A stretch of DNA of 64,000 nucleotides from Carposina sasakii (taxonomy: Eukaryota > Arthropoda > Insecta > Lepidoptera > Carposinidae). The stretch spans positions 12,090,001 to 12,154,000 of the forward strand of contig CP053155.1 in assembly GCA_014607495.2 (NCBI GenBank), read 5' to 3'. The notes under the pieces were generated by a model. That model ran no database searches and was not told the origin of the DNA. It worked only from the letters and a program-made list of their open reading frames with translations. Shown piece after piece: positions 1 through 12,175 of the stretch. The position numbers and the translations under genes were made by a program. How positions within the stretch are numbered: position 1 is the stretch's first letter; every line of letters starts with the position of its first letter.

Positions 1-489
1 AAGTATACTTTCGGATGATGGAGGTACCTCCGTTGGACTAAGTCTACCTGTAAGTGTTCATCTTTTTAAAGTAAACTAAATGTAGTATGTAGTCTATGTA
101 ATTAAAATGACTCGAGTTAGGGTGTATGCTTAGAATAAGGAGGGGGTGTATCTTACTAATAATACGTACCCAGTTACTTAACTAAACCTACTTACTTCTC
201 ACTTAGTTGTTTGAAAAGATTTTTCTTCTCTCTTTAAATTTTATCAACATTGTTGTTTACCGGTGCGCGCGCAGAAGTATTTTGAAATCCTTGGGAAGCT
301 TTACCAGCCACTAACTTTCCTTAACCATTTACTACATATCACCAGTGGTTACTACGTTGTCCCCGTGGATACACGTCAGCGACTCGGCAATGAAATATTT
401 TATTTATTTTCGAATAGCTGACACAAATAAATAAACATTAGGAAAATACAATGTGGGTGGACGTCAGCGGCCGTGAAAGACAAAGTTAT
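1..489. other. 5' flank of the CIMIP2-like gene
   Basis: There is no coding sequence here that I can support. The stretch ends at the inferred ATG at 490. Two ACGTCAGCG-type motifs occur, near 375 and 461, shortly before the start codon. They resemble CRE/ATF half sites, but no promoter can be proven from sequence. The transcription start and any 5' UTR exon of the CIMIP2-like gene probably lie here or to the left of the window. Confidence 0.3.
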
Positions 490-3400
490 ATGGCAAAACC
501 GAACGGATCCTTTATACCAGGGTAAGTTTGTAAGTTGTAAAAAGCAGGAAATAGGACCGGATGAACTAGGGGGTAGCTTGCATTGTTATGTAGCACAGAT
601 TATAATATCAATCTACATTAGGGGCTGGGGTGATAACGCTTTCATAATATTTTTAAGTTATTCGGTAATGTTTCTGTGGTCGTTCACTATAATGGTTAAT
701 TTTAAAACATCAATAACCTCGCAAGACTAGGTAGCTACATCATACATAAACAACAACATTTGTTCTACGAGTATTGATAATTTGTCACATTTTACTTTCA
801 TACAAAAATAAATATCAATTTAATATTGTAATTAATTTTTAATTTAATTTAGTTAATTTTTAACCTTTATTACCTCTGAATGTTCTTAAGTCTGTACTTA
901 CGAACATACAGAGGTAATAAAGGTTAAAAATTAACTTAAAAGTATTATGTAGAAACATAATACTGCGGCGCGCGCGATCGCGGGCCAACCTTTTCGTATA
1001 CCTACGAATGGAACATAGACTTACAAATGTCACGACAGTACAATAAAAGCTTGGAAAATCATTTTTAATTAATGTATTGAGTTATGATAAAACTCGTAGA
1101 ACAAATGTTATTGTTTATGATTTTAGCTATCTAGTCCTGCGAGGTTATTGATGTTTTTAAATTAATCCTGTATACCAGTGGTTCCCAATTCGTTTTTTCT
1201 ACGTACCACTCTAAGAAAGATCTCAAACTCGCGTACCCCTTATTGCAGGAACAATAAATAAATAAGAGATGAAATCAGATGTATTTTGAATTTATTACTA
1301 TCAAAATACAAGATGACGGAGAACACCAGTTTTATTAATGTGACAAATGGGCACGTTTTTCTTTGCACATATATCATCATCATCATCATCAGCCTATTGT
1401 AGTCCACTGCTGGACGAAGGCCTCCCCCAAGCACGCCACAAGACTGCCATGCACATACAGGGTGTTTTTTCGTTGCCACCCTTAACGAAGGGTACGTACT
1501 CTATACATCAAATAAAGTTTATGCCAAAAAATGCTGGGAAACGATGTAAATTTTTTTGATTTTTAAAAAATAATTTGATCGGTTGAAATTTATATTGTCC
1601 AGTGTTTATTCTAGTTTTATCATAGACACATACTAATTATTTCTCGTGAAAAAATCTTGCTTCGCGCGTCTATGTGCATTTATCCAGAAAAACACAGTTT
1701 ATTTACTCAACTTTGGACCCTAATATTTTGGAAACCAGACACTTCCCAGGTATGCTTCCATGGAGAAAAATGATCGTGATGATGAGGAGATTCCGTAGTT
1801 TTCGGGAACGTTGACGACCTAAAATCACCCTGTGTAAATATATTTTAGTAATTTTGGGTTTTCTTTTTGGTACGCGCCGCGTACCCCTTCATGCAACCTT
1901 CCGTACCCCTGGGGGTACGGGTACCACTAATTGGGAACCACTGTTGTATACATACTTATTATAAAACAAAGTCACTTTCTGCTGTCTGTACCCTATGTAC
2001 GTATGCTTAGATCTTTCAAATTAGTTTTCTTAATGGATAGAGTGATTCACTGGGAAGATTTATGATGTATAACTAGGGACCTGCCCCAGCTTCGCACGGA
2101 AGTAATGCACTCTCACGCGGGCGAAGCCGTGGGCTGCCGCTAGTGTTCTTATAAAAAGTAGAGAATTTATAATAATCCTACAATAATAATTATGTCAATT
2201 TTTGCCACCTATGGTGTTATACTCGTAGTAGGTACGTAATTATAGATAATTAGAGTAAAAAGGGTAAAAAGGTACATATCAACCTATGAGTGGAACCATA
2301 TCCCGGTTGAAAGTCTAAAAGAAGTATCTAATGTTACGGGTATTATATCTACTGTCACTGCACTATCTTCTGAGCACCTTGCGACATCCTATCTGACCAT
2401 TAGACCTGATTTTAAATTTGCTATCTGAGATCTGGGAGTTTATTGGAAATCTTAATTTGGTAGCTAGATCAACTAAGCAGCAAATATGCATAAGTGTTAT
2501 ATGTAGGTATAAGTGTAATGCTTATATTTTCATTGGTGAATTAAAGGAAGACCTAGGCAGTTCCTATCTAGAGCTCATTATAGATCTAAGTAGCTCGATT
2601 ACATAACAAATTAAAATGATATCATCACAGGAGAAAGTAATAAGTAGACACTGGCTGAATACAAACAATTATCGATAGTGAAAACTAATCGTTCGATTGT
2701 TCTGTTCTGGCGAGTATCTCGATTCGCTCCGATTATAGCCGACTTGTTGACCGTGACGCAAATATTGAATAACCTATACTTACTTAAATATTAATTTATA
2801 GCTAAGTATAGGTAATACGCTTACCACGATAAAAGGATATCGTTAGTTATACCTACTCGATTTCAATAGAGTCTTTGCATAAGGGCGCTAGTCACTATGT
2901 GTATGACTTAATTTAATGTTAGTTCCGAAATCAGCATAGGAGTATAGTATTCTATGAAACGAACTCTATAACGGCAGTCATCGCTTGATTAATTTATGTT
3001 GCACATGCATTCTAATAGGCTATCTAGACAGGCAGTCCCTTACCTACCTATCTACCTACTTAGAAGGTAACAACCTTCTCTGCTCAGATAGCCCAAGCTG
3101 ATGTATACTTACCTCTTCAGTATGTACTTATTGCGTTACCATTCGGGGGTCTAGTCTAGAACTTCTGAATATTTTTCTTACTTAGTTAACCTTGGCAAAA
3201 GAATCGATTAAAGTTCTACCTAACGACGACGACACTACATCACAATCGTAATGAAAACCAGGTTGAGGTGAAACAACCCCCGTTGCGTAGGTAGAATTGT
3301 ATCCGTGGCTGGTATAAAAATCGTCAAGGACAGAACAACAGATATTCGATACAAAAACAAAACCAGCACAGGATAATAGGCAAGGTAATAAAAAAGACAG

Positions 3401-6400
3401 CTTTACTCAGCATTTTCCTGAGTATAAACTGGTAATTTTATTATTCTAATTAATTACTAGTATACAGGCAATGATCTTCCTGGCAGAGTTAAGATGGGTA
3501 GGTACCTAAATATTACATAGACGCAATGCTACGCCATGCGCCAGCGTGATGAAATAATAAGGTAGGTACGTAGAAACCTACCTACGTAGAAAAAATCAAA
3601 ATTATTTACATCATCAGGTCAAGGTTGTGTTTCATGCATCATGCATGTTTCCCCGTTTTTATACCAACTTATAAGATAGCTTTCCACTAACTACTTATGA
3701 TGGGGTATAAACGATAGTGGATGTAAAATTGCAAGACACCACGCGATGGCTAGCTTTCCGTCTTTGCAGAAAATCGATTGAGGCAATTTTGTATAAATTA
3801 TTCAACGCGTAATTGGAAAGAAATTAATCAACCTATCTACCTATAGGTATGTAATACCTTCTGCACGGGTTGCATCCCTACCTACTAAGGAATACCTAAG
3901 GGAAGTGCGTACCCCACAAAATAAAATATTTAAGTGTCTGCCATTTTGATTGCTCGACTTGAAGGAGGCATTGCCGCGTACCCCCGGATAATTTCGTAGT
4001 CCCATCCACTTATATACATTTCCGTCAAATCAGGAACATGATTCGATTTTGTGTTTTCTATGATTTCGGTCTACAGAAAGTAGTTCCATCATCGTCATTT
4101 AATTTACTTACGTGGGAAGCTTTAATGTCTCTAAGTAGGTACATAGATACTAAGCCTTCCAATTTACCTATCTACTAAATCTCATCATAATAAACCCACC
4201 TATATTTTTATGCCGTCTCTTACGGTTTATCGTTGAGCTCATCTTCAACGTATCCTACCTATGTACAGCCAAGCCACCAGCCAGCTACCGCTCATAGATA
4301 ACTACGATTGTTCCGTACCGGTACGGCTCGGCTTCCCCCGATAACTCAACAATGAATACCTTTGCCAACTATATGGCTACAAACTTCAGCTACCACCCGC
4401 AACCCAGTCACCTATATTAAAACAGCTGCTCGTGATTCGACCTCATTAACGAGTTAAATTTAGCTAACAACTGCGTTTGATATTGTTTAGGTCGCGGTTT
4501 TCGAAGGTATTCCATTAGGTTCTATAATTTGACTGTGAGTCTGCTAAGCTAGTTTGTTAAATGTTTAGGAAATACAAGAGAGTCTATTTTGGACGCATAA
4601 GAGTGCCGAAGAAATTCAGTAGAGGCATTGGCCAGGATACCTCACTTACATTTGCTTAGATCGTTGCGTACAAAACATAACATTTTGCTACATTTTAGTT
4701 ATTAATGCGTTAATTAACACAAACATTCAAACACTATTTTAATACATACATTTACGGCACTAATACTTACAGTATACTGTAGGTATACCAACCTACTTAA
4801 CACAATAAAAGCTTACAGAAAAAATAATCTCGCTTGAAAACAAATATGTTTACCTTCTACTTCGGAAAACTTTGCAATAACGAAAGGTCGTCAGATTTCA
4901 GAAAGGAAAAACTATGGGAAAACAAAGTCGTTGCAACTAGTTGGTTGGCAATTTTTTTCCCATTTTCCTTATAGGTAAACAAAGACTGGATTTTTTAAAT
5001 CTGTTTATAATAATTATTTATCTGCTACAAAATTTAATGTAAGTATTTCGAAATTTTTTATCCAATTTTATCGAGATGATGTCAAGCCGTGTATTGCCAA
5101 GATTGTTCGTGATTCGATTTCAGCCGATATTGCGGAAGATTAGAAATTACTTTTTCATCCCATCTATTCGAAAAGGACGACTGGGTTCGCCCTTAAGTGC
5201 ACCCAAAGGTAGTGTTTTCTATAATAAACTTTTAGCGGGCAGTACCTAATCCTCTTAATTATCTTTGCCGCACTTTTAAAATTTTTAAATTTGGACCATC
5301 TTAGTGTTCAGCGCCAAAGAAATACCTATAGAACGCAAATATTGTTTGAATAAAGACTGGCTGGTACGACGGCCCATAGTCGCGCCGCCGCACAGTGTTC
5401 CGAAAACCCCGAAAAATTGACATCTCTAGCTGATCCCGTATATCGACGTAGTTCTACGAGAGTACAAATCGCTAGAACGAACCACCTATCAATTATTTCC
5501 GAGAAAAAAAAAAGTTGCCAGTTATTAAGGGGTCGAAAAATGAAAAATTTTGATTATACTTTAATTTAATGAAGTTTGACACAAAATTTATTTAACCCAT
5601 AATATTTCAGTGTATTGCGTGTATTTTAACCAAATTTACAATCATCTATATGCAGGTGATTTAAAGAAATTTTAAAATAATCAAATTTTAGCTAATATTT
5701 TTTAAAGAAAAGTGCACAATTTCATCACGTATTTTTTTATACTAATAGCTCACTATATTGTCTATCTGTAGAAAAAAATTCAGCACCGTACCTCGTGGAT
5801 AAAGCCAACGTTTTCGTTAAATTTTCACGGAAGGGGACAAACGGGAATTCATGGCTTACGAAAACCGCTATACATATGAAAAATCGGGCATATATTTCTT
5901 CAAGGGACAGCGAAAGTATAGAATGGACATAGTTATTCCCACGGGAAGGGGCAAACGGGAACCAACCGCTATACATATGAACTAACATAATGTATTGCGA
6001 GGAAACACTAGAACGGATTCCCGAAATTCAAAAATGAACTTTATATTATTATTCTTTCTTTATTCTTTATTGGGCACGAAATACACAACGAAACCGCGAA
6101 ATATGGCTATACAACATTAGATGCATGTACAATAGGCTAGCTTTTTATTTTTTCTGTAGTCCACGCGGACGGATCTCTCGCGGGCGTCCAGCAAGTCCAA
6201 GCAAGTAAAGAGAAATTGCGCGTAACAACAGGGTCATGTGCAATTAAACAAATTTTAAGAAATACAATATTTACTACATTAAGAAAAGTGCAAATGACAG
6301 CATATTCATATAATGGACAGGTAGTGATAGCTTTTCACTATTTGGTGTGACTATCTATAAAATTCATTCAGAGCTTAACCGCCCGATAACCGAGAAAGAA

Positions 6401-9400
6401 TACCCAGCCCCAGAATTTTCGGAGTTTGTTACAATTGATGCCGTATTGGAAAAATCGGAGAGGCCGATCTCTCAAGTGAAGTGAAAGATATAGAATGGAC
6501 TAGATATGCAAACGGGAACCAAACTAACTAATTTAAAATTTTAAATAAGGCATTCAAAAATGAACTTTATATTATTATCAACCTTGTAAACATCAAAATA
6601 ATCTGTAAATTTTGTTAGAATTAGATAGATGTTACTGCTTATGTGGGTTGGTTCCCGTAATTCAAATAAAATATGAGGCGCCTTCTATTTCCTCATAGTG
6701 GATGATGTTAAGTAGAGTGTACTCGTACCTATCACTCGGGCGCAAAATACTTAACTATATTTTTGGCTCGGCGACATTCAGGATTCAAGGCCTCGCTACG
6801 TTCAGGATTCTACTAAAGATTCCCTCGCTACGCTCGGGATTCTACTCTAGAATCCCTCACTTCGCTCTGGATTCAATAAAGCGCCCTCACCGTAAAAATA
6901 TTATTTTGCTCCTTTATGATGCAATCTACTATTAGATCGCATTTGATACGATATTTTTACATGCTTTTTAGGATTTTCTTTACGTATAAATACCTGTTAT
7001 GTGTGTGTATCCACAAAGTGCTTAGGTATGGTTGTAGGATACCTACTTTCAAAGCAAGGAACTTTACCTCTACACTCATTTATTTTAAAACTATTTTATA
7101 ACTATTTTTATTATTATTATTTTATTTATTTATAACTATAAGCATAGCTGGGCATTAACTCGTTAATCCGTTAATCGTTAATTAACGAAGTTAACATTTC
7201 GAGTAATGGATTAACTTTTAAATGAACTTAAAAACATGTTAACGGACTCGTTAACTTCCGTTAAATTTCTCAAAGTCTGTTAATCGTTAATTCAGCACAG
7301 ATACCACTGCCAATCCAAGTGCTAAAATAAAACACCTTAAATGGTCAAATTGCTGTATACAAACTATAGAGTCTTATGGTCGTTTTAAACACACTTCTGA
7401 GTATGTTGTACACCTTCATGTATGTTTACTGTAATACACTAGGATTTGCAGTATCCACACGCACCGCGCCACGCCGCGAAAACATGTCTCACGTCATGTA
7501 ACCTACCTATACTTTCTATCGTGTGTTTTCTCTCGCTATCCCGACTCCCAAACTCTGTTCACTAAGAAATCCCTAATCTAGCCCCCCGGCTAGGTCATAG
7601 GGAGTAGCCCGGCGTACCCCAAATTCATCCCTTGGTATACGCCGCGTTACAATTTGGTTCATGTGTCATTGCGTCTAACATATAACTGGTCAGTCTATGT
7701 AGCAATTCGCCTAAATAGCAATTGGTCTTGACATTACTATCAAATCGTCTTAAAATATGTCCGTCACATTAGTGTTTCGTACAGAACGTAACTAGTCTAT
7801 CTTAATAAAATAAATTCTAAATCTTAATCCAAATTATTGAAAAAACATTGTTTGTCAACAAATAATTACACCCGTATTATTTTTAGGGTTCCGTACCACG
7901 AAAGGAAAAAACGGAACCCTTATATATCACTTTGTTGTCCGTCCATCCGTCTGTCTGTCTGTCAAGACTCTTTTCCTCAGGAGCTCGTGGAGGTATCAAG
8001 TTGAAATTGATATCAAATGCTTAGGTAGGTCGCTTAGAGCTGTGAGAAAATCAAACTTCTAAGCCAATGCAATTAAAAGATAGAGACGTTTATGCCGCAA
8101 ATTTTCAACACTCGTGACGGAACTCAAAACCTACTAAACTTACTACCCCTTTCCTCATAAACGCGTAGAGTTATTAAATTGAAATTCATATCAAATAATC
8201 AGGTCTACAATAATTTTAAGCTATAACATCAAACTTCTATGTCAACGCAATCAAAAGAAACAGCAATATAAGCCGCATATTTTCAAACTCGCAAGGGAAT
8301 CAATACCTAAAGGGTAACTTCCAGTCGAGCTAGAATCTTAAAATTTGTCATGAAGATATGTTAATAGCACACATAAAGAAAATTCCGAAAACCTTAAATT
8401 TCTAGTTACATCACATATTTTTCTATGATTCGATTGTCGTGATGGGTGAACTTTTATTTATATACCTACAGGATTGTACGGAATCCTCCTCGGTGCGCGA
8501 GTCCGACTCGCACTTGGCCGATTGTTTTTCTAACCTGTTAACTTCCAGGACAAACAGTTTTTATTTTGTACTAGTGGACGCCCGCGACTCCGTACGCGTG
8601 GACAGCAGAAAAAATATCGAAATTATCCGGATAAAAATATTTTCCCGGGATAAAAAGTATGCCTATGTGTTATTCTGATATGTAAGCTATATATTGTAAA
8701 ATTTCATCTAAATCCATTCAGTAGTTTTTGCGTGAAAGAGCAACAAACATCCTTACATCTTTACATATCTACATCCTCACAAACTTTCGCGTTTATAATA
8801 TTAGTAGGATTATGTTGTTTTTATCATGTGTTAACGGATTAACGATTAACGTTAACTTGCGTTAACTTTTTCGAAATGTAACGCTTTAACTGTTAACGAA
8901 GTTAACTTTTTTAGTAACGGATTAGCGATTAACGGTGCCCAGCTCTGATTATAAGCATATATTATATTATTCAAATTTCCTACTACTATTTTTTTTTCAG
9001 ATATACCGGTCACTGTCCTCTCCTGAAATTCAGATACGGTAAATGCTACGGAGACAATACAAGACAGATCCTAAAAGAAATACGATCAAAGGGATTGTTT
9101 AAGTAAGTTTAATTTTCAATGCGGGCTAAACTACTTTATATTCTATCGATCGGACCTATTAGGTACCTTATGTATAACTTTGTCCTATTTCCATCAGTAG
9201 CATTCCTGATATTAATATTTAAAAATGGCTCTAATAAGGATACCCCCTAATAAATCACCCACAATCATTATCTCGTTAGAATACCATAGAAGAGATCTAG
9301 GCAGGGGAATCCCTTGAATTTAAATAAACTAAGAATAGAAGAGCACCACTTTTTAAATGATCTAACCTTCGAGTACCTATTACGTTAGGTGAGAAATATT

Positions 9401-11127
9401 GTTTCTTTTCTTATCCAGAAAACCCCTGGAATATCGGCCTCGTGACAATTACGAGCTGGATAACATGCCGCGACGTGACGCCCCTCATCGCGACGTGTAC
9501 GACGGCCTTCAGAACCGGCAGCCAGTTTATATGACTGGCTACACGGGTTATGTGCCTGGGATGAATTTTAGGTAGATTGAAAGTAAAAAAAACCGGCTAC
9601 TTCACTTTTGGATTATGGAAATAAAATAAAAAAACATAATTTAAAAAATCCAAAAACCCGACTGCTTGAAAAGGAACCAAATTATGTACATGTATTATCT
9701 AATGATCGTAACACAACAACTGAACAGCCAGGATCCATTGAAATATTAGCTTGGCACACACTTGAAATATTATTCGACAATAATGGATCCCGACTGTTCA
9801 GTTCTTATGTTACGATCATTAGAAAATATTTTATATTCTTCAAAAGTATCATTCCATAATAATATTATAGAATTCTATAGGTAGACCACCGGACATCTAA
9901 TTTGTTTTTTCTTTTGTTTTTTATTATGTACATAATTTGGTTCTTTTTAAGCATTCATTATGACTTTTTTGTTATGAGTACCTAGCTACTAATAAGTAGG
10001 CTTCAAGGAACATGCTCAACATGCTCGGCAGCAAGAAGTTTTCGTCTTTCTGCTGCTGTCTAAAAACTTATATGTGAGAATGGTTGTTACGCAACTTTAT
10101 TGATATAGAATTCTATAGAGAAACCTAAAAATGACCACCGACTTAATTTTTTTTCATTTTCACATGGCATCCAGTAGTCGCCATATTGGATTTTTAACGT
10201 CATGTCTTTAGTGACACTTGCTGGACTAAGAGGAATCGATTGACGTATGAATCATAAAAATCGGCCGAGGCGTTTGGTCTGTGTAGTGATTCAAAGGAAC
10301 ATACATACATACATAGGCTGTTAAACACAATACCACTCCTTTGCGTCGCGCAGTCGGGTAAAAATGGGAATCCGTGGGACTATAAGTTACGTGATATGTA
10401 GGTAAATAATAATACTTATTACTTTTATTATTATATTATAATAATTCCAGGTATGGCAAATCCTATGGACGATCCGCGGACGACTGCATGGCAGATTTCG
10501 CTGACCATCAAAGAGAGCTACGACGCAAAGCCGATTTGAACAAGAGTTACGCTAGGTCCAGAAGTGCGCCTAAAATGGAGACGGTACATTCACGGGACGA
10601 AATCCGACGTGACCTCAGCCGTTTTAGAGAAATCAATAAGTACAAAGGTAATGATGATCTTTAATAAGCATTTGATATCGTTAATTTTGATAATTAATTT
10701 GAAACTGATCCTAAATAATTAAGTTCACATTATTTGTGATCACGCATGATAAGCGTTAAGTACCTACCTAAATATACTGAATTAATGATAATTTTAATAT
10801 TTAGCATACTTTATGCTATTGCACTTTGTAATAGAGTCTCCCAAGGTTCTACACTTGGTCCACAACTTTAATCCTAAAATATTTATTGTCTCAGACAACA
10901 CAATTTCACCCGAATTTCCGCCAATAGCCGGATATACTGGACATATTCCACGAATAAAGGGATCCGAAGCTTCACTGAGTCAAAGATATCATTGCGCAGC
11001 GAAAAGAGGCCTCGAGTTAATACGACTAGAACGTGACAGACGGAAAGAAATACCCCTCGCAGATGCAAATATTAAAGCTATTTTAAAAGACAATGTGAAG
11101 AAGTATTCATATTGTAATTGGGGATAG
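490..11127 (+). CDS. CIMIP2: FAM166/CIMIP2-type ciliary microtubule inner protein
   Basis: Five coding exons: 490-521, 9001-9102, 9419-9571, 10451-10647 and 10895-11127. All junctions are GT-AG, the phases agree and the frame ends in TAG, giving 238 aa. The signature is three Gly-Tyr-Thr-Gly motifs: IPGYTGHCP at about residues 9-17, MTGYTGYVP at 83-91 and AGYTGHIP at 173-180. The first two are followed by an F-R-Y-G-K-x-Y-G stretch. This repeat is the hallmark of the FAM166/CIMIP2 family, which sits inside the lumen of ciliary and sperm-flagellar doublet microtubules. In an insect it is therefore most likely a testis/sperm-tail or sensory-cilium gene (inference). Exon 1 encodes only MAKPNGSFIPG; it was chosen because its last two bases complete the glycine codon before YTGHCP and a strong GTAAGT donor follows. 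Which paralogue (A, B or C) it matches is not decided. AATAAA at 11709-11714 is a plausible poly(A) signal. The 3' end faces GORAB. Confidence 0.85.
694..1166. repeat. nested fold-back repeat in CIMIP2 intron 1
   Basis: Outer arms at about 694-770 and 1091-1166 are inverted copies of each other with a few mismatches. Both contain the CATCAATAACCTCGC block and the AACAAATGTT block. A second, perfect inverted repeat lies inside at 851-878 and 909-936 (28 bp per arm, about 30 nt loop). No transposase coding is visible. It is probably a non-autonomous fold-back DNA element or MITE. Clear target-site duplications were not found. Confidence 0.6.
1374..1450. repeat. LINE-like 3' tail with ATC microsatellite
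   Basis: An ATC/TCA run is joined to a block reading CCACTGCTGGACGAAGGCC followed by CTCCCCC. The same block occurs at 56188-56290 and, inverted, near 24130-24170. This is a widespread lepidopteran dispersed sequence that I read as the tail of a non-LTR element (inference). Confidence 0.5.
1458..1832. mobile_element. TA-flanked MITE, CAGGGTGTTTTTT family, copy 1
   Basis: It begins TA-CAGGGTGTTTTTT and ends with an inverted CACCCTG. The middle is shared with 16906-17150 and 32838-33203, for example the blocks TTTGGACCCTAA and CAGACACTTCC followed by ATGCTTCCATGGAGAAAAA. Three copies in one window mark it as a dispersed family. It lies inside the hAT-like element at 1176-1943 and so is younger. 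TA flanks suggest Tc1/mariner-type mobilisation (inference). Confidence 0.6.
1957..2144 (+). repeat. short retroelement-like repeat, GGCTTCGCACGG family, copy 1
   Basis: It matches 13408-13610 closely, and in inverted orientation 23150-23333 and 27665-27840. Shared blocks include AAAACAAAGTC, TTAGATCTTTCAAA and GGCTTCGCACGG, with a CTAGT-type 3' edge. No coding is present. It is probably a SINE or truncated non-LTR tail. Confidence 0.6.
2145..6130. other. CIMIP2 intron 1, mostly unrecognised
   Basis: There is no coding exon that I can support. A repeat at 2866-2980 is shared with 60655-60830 (blocks GGCGCTAGT, ACTATGTGTATGACT, ATGAAACGA). Around 5823-5985 two short blocks, AAACGGGAA and CGCTATACATATGAA, each appear twice about 100-115 bp apart, a decayed tandem duplication. 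The rest is AT-rich DNA with TACCTA-type runs. Confidence 0.4.
6137..6195 (-). repeat. fragment of GGACGCCCGCGACTCCGT repeat
   Basis: A short inverted fragment of the repeat seen in full at 40602-40925. The recognisable part is the GTCCACGCGGACGG block followed by CGCGGGCGTCCA. It lies within CIMIP2 intron 1. Confidence 0.5.
6767..6876. repeat. short degenerate tandem repeat
   Basis: About four units of roughly 30 bp, each containing a CTCGCTACG or CACTTCGCTC block followed by GGATTC. There is no coding function. Confidence 0.5.
7143..8947. mobile_element. hAT-like GTTAAC-rich element, copy 1
   Basis: The ends are CATAGCTGGGCA at 7143-7154 and the inverted TGCCCAGCTCTG at 8936-8947. The flanks ACTATAAG (7135-7142) and ATTATAAG (8948-8955) are an 8-bp duplication with one mismatch. 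Both subterminal regions are packed with GTTAAC, CGTTAA and GATTAACG motifs. The interior is colinear with 61218-63561, including the CGGAACCC / TTTGTTGTCCGTCC stretch and an older retroelement fragment at 8572-8815. No transposase is visible, so it would need a partner element. It lies in CIMIP2 intron 1. Position 7682-7689 (ATAACTGG) is the unfilled form of the site that is interrupted in the other copy. Confidence 0.8.
8572..8815 (+). repeat. GGACGCCCGCGACTCCGT repeat inside hAT-like copy 1
   Basis: It begins CTAGTGGACGCCCGCGACTC and ends near TAATATTAGTAGGAT. The same fragment sits at the same place in the second hAT-like copy (63197-63408), so it was present before the two copies separated. 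Confidence 0.65.
9662..9953. repeat. two-tier fold-back in CIMIP2 intron 3
   Basis: Outer arms at 9662-9692 and 9922-9953 share ACCAAATTATGTACAT in inverted orientation. Inner arms at 9701-9747 and 9779-9822 share TGATCGTAACA and GGATCCATT inverted. It is probably a MITE. No coding is present. Confidence 0.6.
10130..10375 (+). repeat. retroelement-like tail (CGTCGCGCAGTCGGGT)
   Basis: It ends with CCACTCCTTTGCGTCGCGCA and GTCGGGTAAAAAT. The same tail is at 21155-21245, preceded there too by CAAAGGAACATACATACAT. It is a dispersed family, most likely the 3' end of a non-LTR element or a SINE riding on one. Confidence 0.5.
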
Positions 11128-12175
11128 CATACAGGCAGGAGAATGTTCTTTACTAAATGTCGGTGAGCATTCTTCTGGATCAACAACACGAAGTATTTGT
11201 CTAAATTAGTTCCTTCGAGAGTTTAATCAACGGATACAAATTTGAACCGTAAAGTAAGCACTTACATACGAGTACAATCGCTCTCATAAATGAAATTTTA
11301 AATCCATTGCATATTTATGACAGTATTATTTATTGAAGTTAGAGAGCTGAAGCGCACAAATCCATGTCTGTGTACTATCTAGCCGAAAGAACTTATAATT
11401 ATGACTAACTTAAGGCATTCAAAGAGTATACATAATTATTATACTCCAACTTTGTAATTGCCCAAAGAAAGATAAGTATTAATTGGTATTAATGTTAAAA
11501 AATCATAAAGAGGGCATTTATTAATTTTGTTATTTAAAAAAATTAAGTATTATTTTATATTACCTACTCATGTCCCTTTTTAAGATATAATAATATGCTG
11601 TCCAGACTATCTCGTATATTGTCTAAAAGTTATGTAAATATTATCAGTATTATTACTTACTAGTATTGTCTCTACTGTTGATTCATGGTGTCTTAAGTGA
11701 AAGTAGAAAATAAACTACCTGCATAAAATTTATGGTTGTTTTATTAAAGTGATTTTTTTAATACATAAGTAAATTAGTAACATACAAAAAGATTGTCAGG
11801 AACTAGCCAATAGCATGATTTACTTAAAGATAATTTGTAATATTACTTTAATAAAATTAAATTAATTAATGTCATGTCCAACATGACTATAAGGTACATA
11901 AAAATATAATTATTATGTATTTTAATTTCTACTTATTGCTAAAGTATGAAGAGGTATAAGTAAGGCACATTTATTTAATTTGTCGTATAAATACTTTGAC
12001 ACTAGTTTGTAATAAAATATTTTTCTTTGCACATTTGAATGACAAATTCGATGTAAGTTATTTAATAATATCAATTAGTTACTAACATAAATGTTAATAA
12101 ATATATAGCACCCATTTTTTTTCAGAGGTGTATTCCATTACATGGAACATAATATAAGAGATATAAGAGATAATA
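11128..12175. other. convergent intergenic region CIMIP2/GORAB
   Basis: This gap between two stop codons contains the likely 3' UTRs of both genes. AATAAA at 11709-11714 can serve the left gene and TTTATT near 11971 (AATAAA on the minus strand) the right one. No repeat or extra gene was recognised. Confidence 0.5.

Larger units (their letters stand above)
1176..1943. mobile_element. hAT-like non-autonomous element
   Basis: The ends are inverted: CAGTGGTTCCCAATT at 1176-1190 matches AATTGGGAACCACTG ending at 1943. The flanks CTGTATAC (1168-1175) and TTGTATAC (1944-1951) form an 8-bp target-site duplication with one mismatch. CAGTG-type ends with 8-bp duplications are typical of the hAT superfamily. 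Its interior has been invaded by a LINE-like tail and a TA-flanked MITE. No intact transposase is present. Confidence 0.75.

Noticed and set aside
473..730. 85-codon open frame at the left end
   Set aside because: It overlaps the CIMIP2 first exon in another frame and has no family motif. The 10-codon exon in the ATG-490 frame fits the downstream phase exactly.
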